Origin: a virus
IMG/VR virus record: IMGVR_UViG_3300027996_002186
Coordinates: 62,001-126,000 of that record
DNA: 64,000 bases
Strand: one strand, 5' to 3'
In this document: piece by piece, positions 60,578-64,000 of the stretch
Layout of the letters: every line of letters starts with the position of its first letter
How positions within the stretch are numbered: position 1 is the first letter of the stretch
Position numbers and translations under genes: made by a program
Notes under the pieces: generated by a model
Databases searched by the model: none
Seen by the model: the letters and a program-made list of their open reading frames with translations, nothing else
Told to the model about the DNA's origin: nothing

Positions 60578-61533
60578 TTCAATATATCTCTTAACTTACC
60601 AATTATAGTCATCCCTAAAACAATAGGATCTGTGTTAGTCTCTAATTTTGACGAATAATCTGATATTATATAATTACACTCGAATAACTTATCAACATTT
60701 TTACCTTGTTCCATAGACCATTTTATAAATGGTGTTCCTAATACTTTAATCATACCATCTATTTTCTCAGGACCGAACATATTCATTAAGAAATGATAGA
60801 TTTTTTCGTAATCCATTGATGTGTCATATATAGTCTTGTATAAATCTAACCTAACCTTATTAGAAACATTAGATGATGATGTCGATTCTCCAGTTTTTAT
60901 GTGTGTTTCAAGATCAACCATTATTTCTCTGAAATCTGGGAACTTCTTATTGATAATAGTAACTAAACTTTCCTTTGATATTTCTTCTTCTTCTGTTGGT
61001 AATACAGTATTATTAATTCTCTTGTATATTGCTTGTTTTAGAAACTTTTCTTCTTCTAAATTCTCACAATCGAAGTTTAATCTAGGTATTCTGGATTTAA
61101 TACCACCATCTATCTTATTTAAGTGATTGGTTGTTATTATAAACCTAACATTTTTACTATACTTTTCTATAAATGCTTTAAACCCATCTTGAAACTGAGC
61201 GGATGTTCTTTCAAACTCATCAAAAAATATATATTTATAATCTGATTCTGTTTCCATCATAGGTGAAAACTTACAAAAATCATCAATTTCATTTCTAAGT
61301 AAATCAATTGATGTCTCGATAGAACTATTTATTTCTAGGAATGGTTTATCCTTGGTGTATTTACCAATGAGTATTCTAGCTAAGCTGGTTTTGCCAGTTC
61401 CATAATTTCCATGAAAAATATAATTTCCATCAATTCCGTTTTCAAAATGCTTTCTGATTCTAGGTAATAGAATCACATCATCCATAGTCTTTGGACGCCA
61501 TCTTTCCCATAATAATAATTTTTTTACGCTCAT
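60574..61533 (-). CDS. gp44: Clamp loader subunit gp44-like (AAA+ ATPase)
   Basis: 319 residues. Walker A GNYGTGKTS at 42-50, Walker B YIFFDEFE near 101-108, sensor I FIITTNH at 131-137, and the arginine-finger motif GIKSRIPR at 144-151 are all visible. T4 gp44 (319 residues) forms a pentamer with gp62 and loads the gp45 ring onto primed DNA. The gp62 partner is not in the window. This supports the clamp assignment at 21.6 kb. Confidence 0.92.
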   Translation of the reverse strand: MSVKKLLLWERWRPKTMDDVILLPRIRKHFENGIDGNYIFHGNYGTGKTSLARILIGKYTKDKPFLEINSSIETSIDLLRNEIDDFCKFSPMMETESDYKYIFFDEFERTSAQFQDGFKAFIEKYSKNVRFIITTNHLNKIDGGIKSRIPRLNFDCENLEEEKFLKQAIYKRINNTVLPTEEEEISKESLVTIINKKFPDFREIMVDLETHIKTGESTSSSNVSNKVRLDLYKTIYDTSMDYEKIYHFLMNMFGPEKIDGMIKVLGTPFIKWSMEQGKNVDKLFECNYIISDYSSKLETNTDPIVLGMTIIGKLRDILN

Positions 61534-61579
61534 AACATGTATATTGATATTTTGTGATAAGTTTTGGAGAAGATTTAGT

Positions 61580-61591
61580 TTTTATATATAC
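61580..61591 (+). promoter_or_regulatory. Promoter motif with 4-nt spacing to the start codon
   Basis: TTTTATATATAC, 4 nt before the ATG at 61596; this supports the ATG over the upstream GTG at 61554. Confidence 0.5.
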
Positions 61592-61595
61592 ATCT

Positions 61596-62639
61596 ATGAT
61601 AGGTGAAAGATTTAATATGGAGGATGTTTTCTTCCGAGATTTAACAGTTTGTGTTCTTGATACCTTAGAAGGTCAAGTTAATTGGGTTAATAGATTTTCT
61701 TCTGGGGATGTTTATGTAAAAGTACCTTTTTATTACTCATTGACGGGTGATGAGAGGTTTTTATTGGATACATTTCAGGATGATGTGGTTTCTGAAAATA
61801 GATTTGTTGAATTAAACACCGATATTATACCAAGGGGTCACATAACAATGACTGGATTTAATATTAATTCTGATGAATTCTCCAATCCTAATGTTTGGTT
61901 GAGAATGGTTGTCGAGAATGAGGTTGAGATAAGAAAGATTTTAGCTAAAGTTAGAGCAGTTCCTATTACTGTTAGTTATGATTTGGAAATATTACTTTCT
62001 AGTGAAGTAGATACGTTCAAGTGTAGTCAGGCAATAATGGATACTTTATGGTTATATAAATTTATGTATTTTGAGCATAACTTTATGAATATAGATGCTG
62101 TTATATTAATGCCAGATGGTAATTCAATAGAAATGGCACGTGAAAAAAATATGTCTTCTGATAATAATATTAAGATGAAGGTCTCATTTGAGGTACAAAC
62201 ATATTATCCAGCTTTTAGAAAAGATAGATATAATGGTGTGGGTTATCCTAGGAATTATGGTGATGGTATGACTGATTTAAATGGTCATACAATAGTAGAT
62301 GGGTTTTCGGAGGGATTTGGTACTGATAACCCATCGAATTCTCCTGGACCGTTCGCGCCCGGAGGTGGTACTAATAACGTACCGAATTCTCCTTATGATT
62401 ATATTGGTGGTCTAGATCCTAATATTAATACTGGTACTACACCATATGGTGCTACTGGTAATTATACATACATTCAAAATCCTAATGGTTCCGGTGATCC
62501 TGATTATTATATCACACCTAAAAGAACTAGATGGTTTAATAATATACTAAGAGCTAGACAAAAATCTAGTATACCAATAAATAACCCAAATTCACAAGAT
62601 CCTAATAATGGATCATCAGGAAATCCTTACACTCCGTAA
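61596..62639 (+). CDS. T4-like virion structural protein
   Basis: 347 residues from the ATG at 61596. The core (FFRDLTVCVLDTLEGQVNW, VKVPFYYSLTGDERFLLDTF, NTDIIPRGHITMTGFNI) matches the pattern of a conserved structural protein of T4-like phages, probably a tail or baseplate component. The C-terminal 100 residues are Gly/Pro/Asn-rich linker sequence (PGPFAPGGGTNNVPNSP, DPDYYITPKRTRWFNNILR). No exact T4 counterpart is claimed. Confidence 0.5.
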   Translation: MIGERFNMEDVFFRDLTVCVLDTLEGQVNWVNRFSSGDVYVKVPFYYSLTGDERFLLDTFQDDVVSENRFVELNTDIIPRGHITMTGFNINSDEFSNPNVWLRMVVENEVEIRKILAKVRAVPITVSYDLEILLSSEVDTFKCSQAIMDTLWLYKFMYFEHNFMNIDAVILMPDGNSIEMAREKNMSSDNNIKMKVSFEVQTYYPAFRKDRYNGVGYPRNYGDGMTDLNGHTIVDGFSEGFGTDNPSNSPGPFAPGGGTNNVPNSPYDYIGGLDPNINTGTTPYGATGNYTYIQNPNGSGDPDYYITPKRTRWFNNILRARQKSSIPINNPNSQDPNNGSSGNPYTP

Positions 62640-62740
62640 ATATTTTACGATCTGTTAAAGGAATATATAAAAATGGTAAAAAATGACTTTTTACTATTAA
62701 TATATAATAATAAGTAGAAAAAAAAATAATATTTTAAAGT

Positions 62741-64000
62741 ATGAAGAATCTTAAACTCGAGTTGTTTAACTTCAAGAAAAATCTTTCACTTGATCAAGAA
62801 GACGTTGCACTTATTGTAGAGGGGCATATGAATGCTTGTAATGAGCATGCCGAGAAAGCAATAATTAATTCTCTTAATGAGAAATTAAGATCTTTCACGT
62901 ATGATAGCGCTGTGAAGGGTCTATTGGAGAGTTTAAACGATGATATGTCAAATCACGAACTAATATATGAATTAAAAAGTTTATATAATGTTCTTAATAC
63001 CCAAAACCAAGGAGAGCTTTATAGACAACCAATTAATGTTCTTTTACAAACAATCAATTTAGAATCTGATGAAGATAGAATGTCTAAGGTTTTGAATGAA
63101 TTAGCTATTTATGACTGGGTTCCAGAAATTAAAGTATTTGTTCATAACTTAACAAAGTCTCCGGAGAAAAGAAATAACCTATTGAGTGGTGGTTCTGGTG
63201 AGTCAGTATTCACTATTGTTGAATCTGTTGAAGATGGTCACATCGCTTTAATTAAAGATTCTTGGTTCTTACTTACAGAAAATGTTATTGAAAAAACACT
63301 TTTAGAAAACCATGTTAAAAATGAAGAAGACTTAAAAAGTCTTAGAATGATTGAATCAGCTATGAAATATGCTACTATCAGTGAAGATAGAGTTAATTTC
63401 AGAATATCTGAATATCTAACAATTGGTCTTTCTGTTAGTAAAAAAGGTGGTATCTTTATTAATGAAGATGAATTAAATGAAGAAACTACATTAGAAAGTC
63501 TTTTCTCATCTCCAATTGTTCCTATTGTTAACAAAAACTTTTACCCTATTTTACTTGAGGTATCTCATAATATGGATAAATTTGTTGAATTGGATGTTGT
63601 TAAAAAGATTAATAACTTAATCAACCCTTATTTAGAGTGTTTTGCATTCAATTATAAAAACACTACTTTCTTATATAGATGTGATGAGAGATATGGTAAT
63701 TCATTCTTTAAGTATGAATCAGCTATCGAACTTGTTAATGAAGTAAGAAATGAACTTAATTATGATTTGACATATTTTTATGAAAATAAATTAGATGGTG
63801 AGTTAATCATTAAGAGAAAGCTTGAAGATAAAGAAAGAGAAATCACTCTTAAATTAGAGGATGTCAATTTCAATATTGAAAAGGTTAAAGGTTCTATACA
63901 AATGATTGGTGAATCGGAAGTTTTATCAACAGCTCTTAATAACCTAGAGAAAAGAAAAGTAAATCTTGATGGTGAATTATTGGGTATTAAAGAAGTACAA
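62741..64000 (+). CDS. Large hypothetical protein (partial, runs off right edge)
   Basis: An open frame from ATG 62741 reaches the window end (420 codons). It starts MKNLKLELFNFKKNLSLDQE, continues with alpha/beta sequence (ALIKDSWFLLTENVIEKTLL, AFNYKNTTFLYRCDERYGNS) and ends in a helical, probably coiled-coil stretch (DKEREITLKLEDVNFNIEKV). The length and coiled coil suggest a virion or internal structural protein, but it is not recognised. A TATTAATATATAATAA element lies about 40 nt upstream. Confidence 0.6.
   Translation, partial: MKNLKLELFNFKKNLSLDQEDVALIVEGHMNACNEHAEKAIINSLNEKLRSFTYDSAVKGLLESLNDDMSNHELIYELKSLYNVLNTQNQGELYRQPINVLLQTINLESDEDRMSKVLNELAIYDWVPEIKVFVHNLTKSPEKRNNLLSGGSGESVFTIVESVEDGHIALIKDSWFLLTENVIEKTLLENHVKNEEDLKSLRMIESAMKYATISEDRVNFRISEYLTIGLSVSKKGGIFINEDELNEETTLESLFSSPIVPIVNKNFYPILLEVSHNMDKFVELDVVKKINNLINPYLECFAFNYKNTTFLYRCDERYGNSFFKYESAIELVNEVRNELNYDLTYFYENKLDGELIIKRKLEDKEREITLKLEDVNFNIEKVKGSIQMIGESEVLSTALNNLEKRKVNLDGELLGIKEVQ

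Noticed and set aside
1-64000. Bacterial chromosome with a prophage
   Set aside because: Virion, replication and recombination genes of T4 type occur throughout with no chromosomal housekeeping block, integrase or att-like repeats; the receptor, PnuC and NadR lie within the phage gene order.
1-64000. tRNA genes
   Set aside because: No cloverleaf with T-loop GTTCRA and CCA-like end found by eye in the few intergenic gaps.

Overview
The window is a continuous stretch of an AT-rich, tightly packed genome of a T4-like contractile-tailed phage. The evidence is a near-complete set of T4-type genes: large terminase (gp17), an unusually long tail sheath (gp18), tail tube (gp19), gp25 baseplate wedge, gp26-like hub assembly factor, baseplate hub and tail lysozyme, UvsW helicase, a UvsY-like mediator, DNA primase, a family-B DNA polymerase C-terminal half (gp43), sliding clamp (gp45), clamp loader (gp44) and the gp47 nuclease. 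The host is most likely a Bacteroidetes (Flavobacteria-like) bacterium: genes start without Shine-Dalgarno sequences, leaders are A/T-rich, and the phage carries a TonB-dependent outer-membrane receptor. There are no tRNA genes or CRISPR arrays that I can see, and nothing that marks the window as host chromosome.

Layout. 1-6.1 kb: tail lysozyme, baseplate hub, uvsW (minus strand). 6.1-9 kb: a lysine-rich H1-like protein, a ClpP protease, an acidic core-like protein and a HAD-like protein. 9-16 kb: primase, an HNH endonuclease with a decayed neighbour, small proteins, a nuclease-like protein, then the C-terminal half of a split DNA polymerase whose reading frame is broken at motif B by a 40-nt hairpin-containing gap, followed by homing-endonuclease debris. 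16-22.4 kb: a minus-strand series of sliding clamp, a hypothetical protein, TonB-dependent receptor, PnuC, NadR, a small protein and a radical SAM protein. 22.4-28.6 kb: small proteins, UvsY-like protein, a cell-wall peptidase, a WYL-like protein and two methyltransferases. 28.7-37.7 kb: five tail-fibre or adhesin genes. 37.8-41.4 kb: nucleotidyltransferase-like protein, small proteins, gp47. 41.5-51 kb: tail tube, gp26-like protein, sheath, and two internal-head-like proteins. 51-58.3 kb: small proteins, terminase, ClpS, a HAD phosphatase, a spanin-like pair. 58.3-64 kb: core-like protein, isochorismatase-like protein, gp25, gp44, a virion protein, and a gene running off the right edge.

Five features stand out. 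(1) The phage carries what looks like a complete nicotinamide riboside import and NAD-synthesis route, with its own outer-membrane receptor (TonB receptor, PnuC, NadR). (2) The polymerase gene appears to need a T4 gene 60-like translational bypass: its motif B lysine and asparagine are conserved across an in-frame stop and a hairpin. (3) About eighteen otherwise unrelated proteins (nuclease, methyltransferase, nucleotidyltransferase, isochorismatase, HAD and ART-like proteins among them) share an N-terminal motif like M-K-x-h-K-x-[FY]-[EN]-x-[FY], often followed by h-x-E|[AGS]. This resembles the capsid-targeting and gp21-cleavage signals of T4 internal proteins, so these may be cargo packed into the head and injected. 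(4) ClpP and ClpS are both phage-encoded, which suggests redirection of N-degron proteolysis. (5) One promoter-like motif (TTTAATATATA) precedes most genes, often only 3-5 nt from the ATG, which suggests many leaderless mRNAs.

All function calls rest on reading motifs by eye; no database search was possible.
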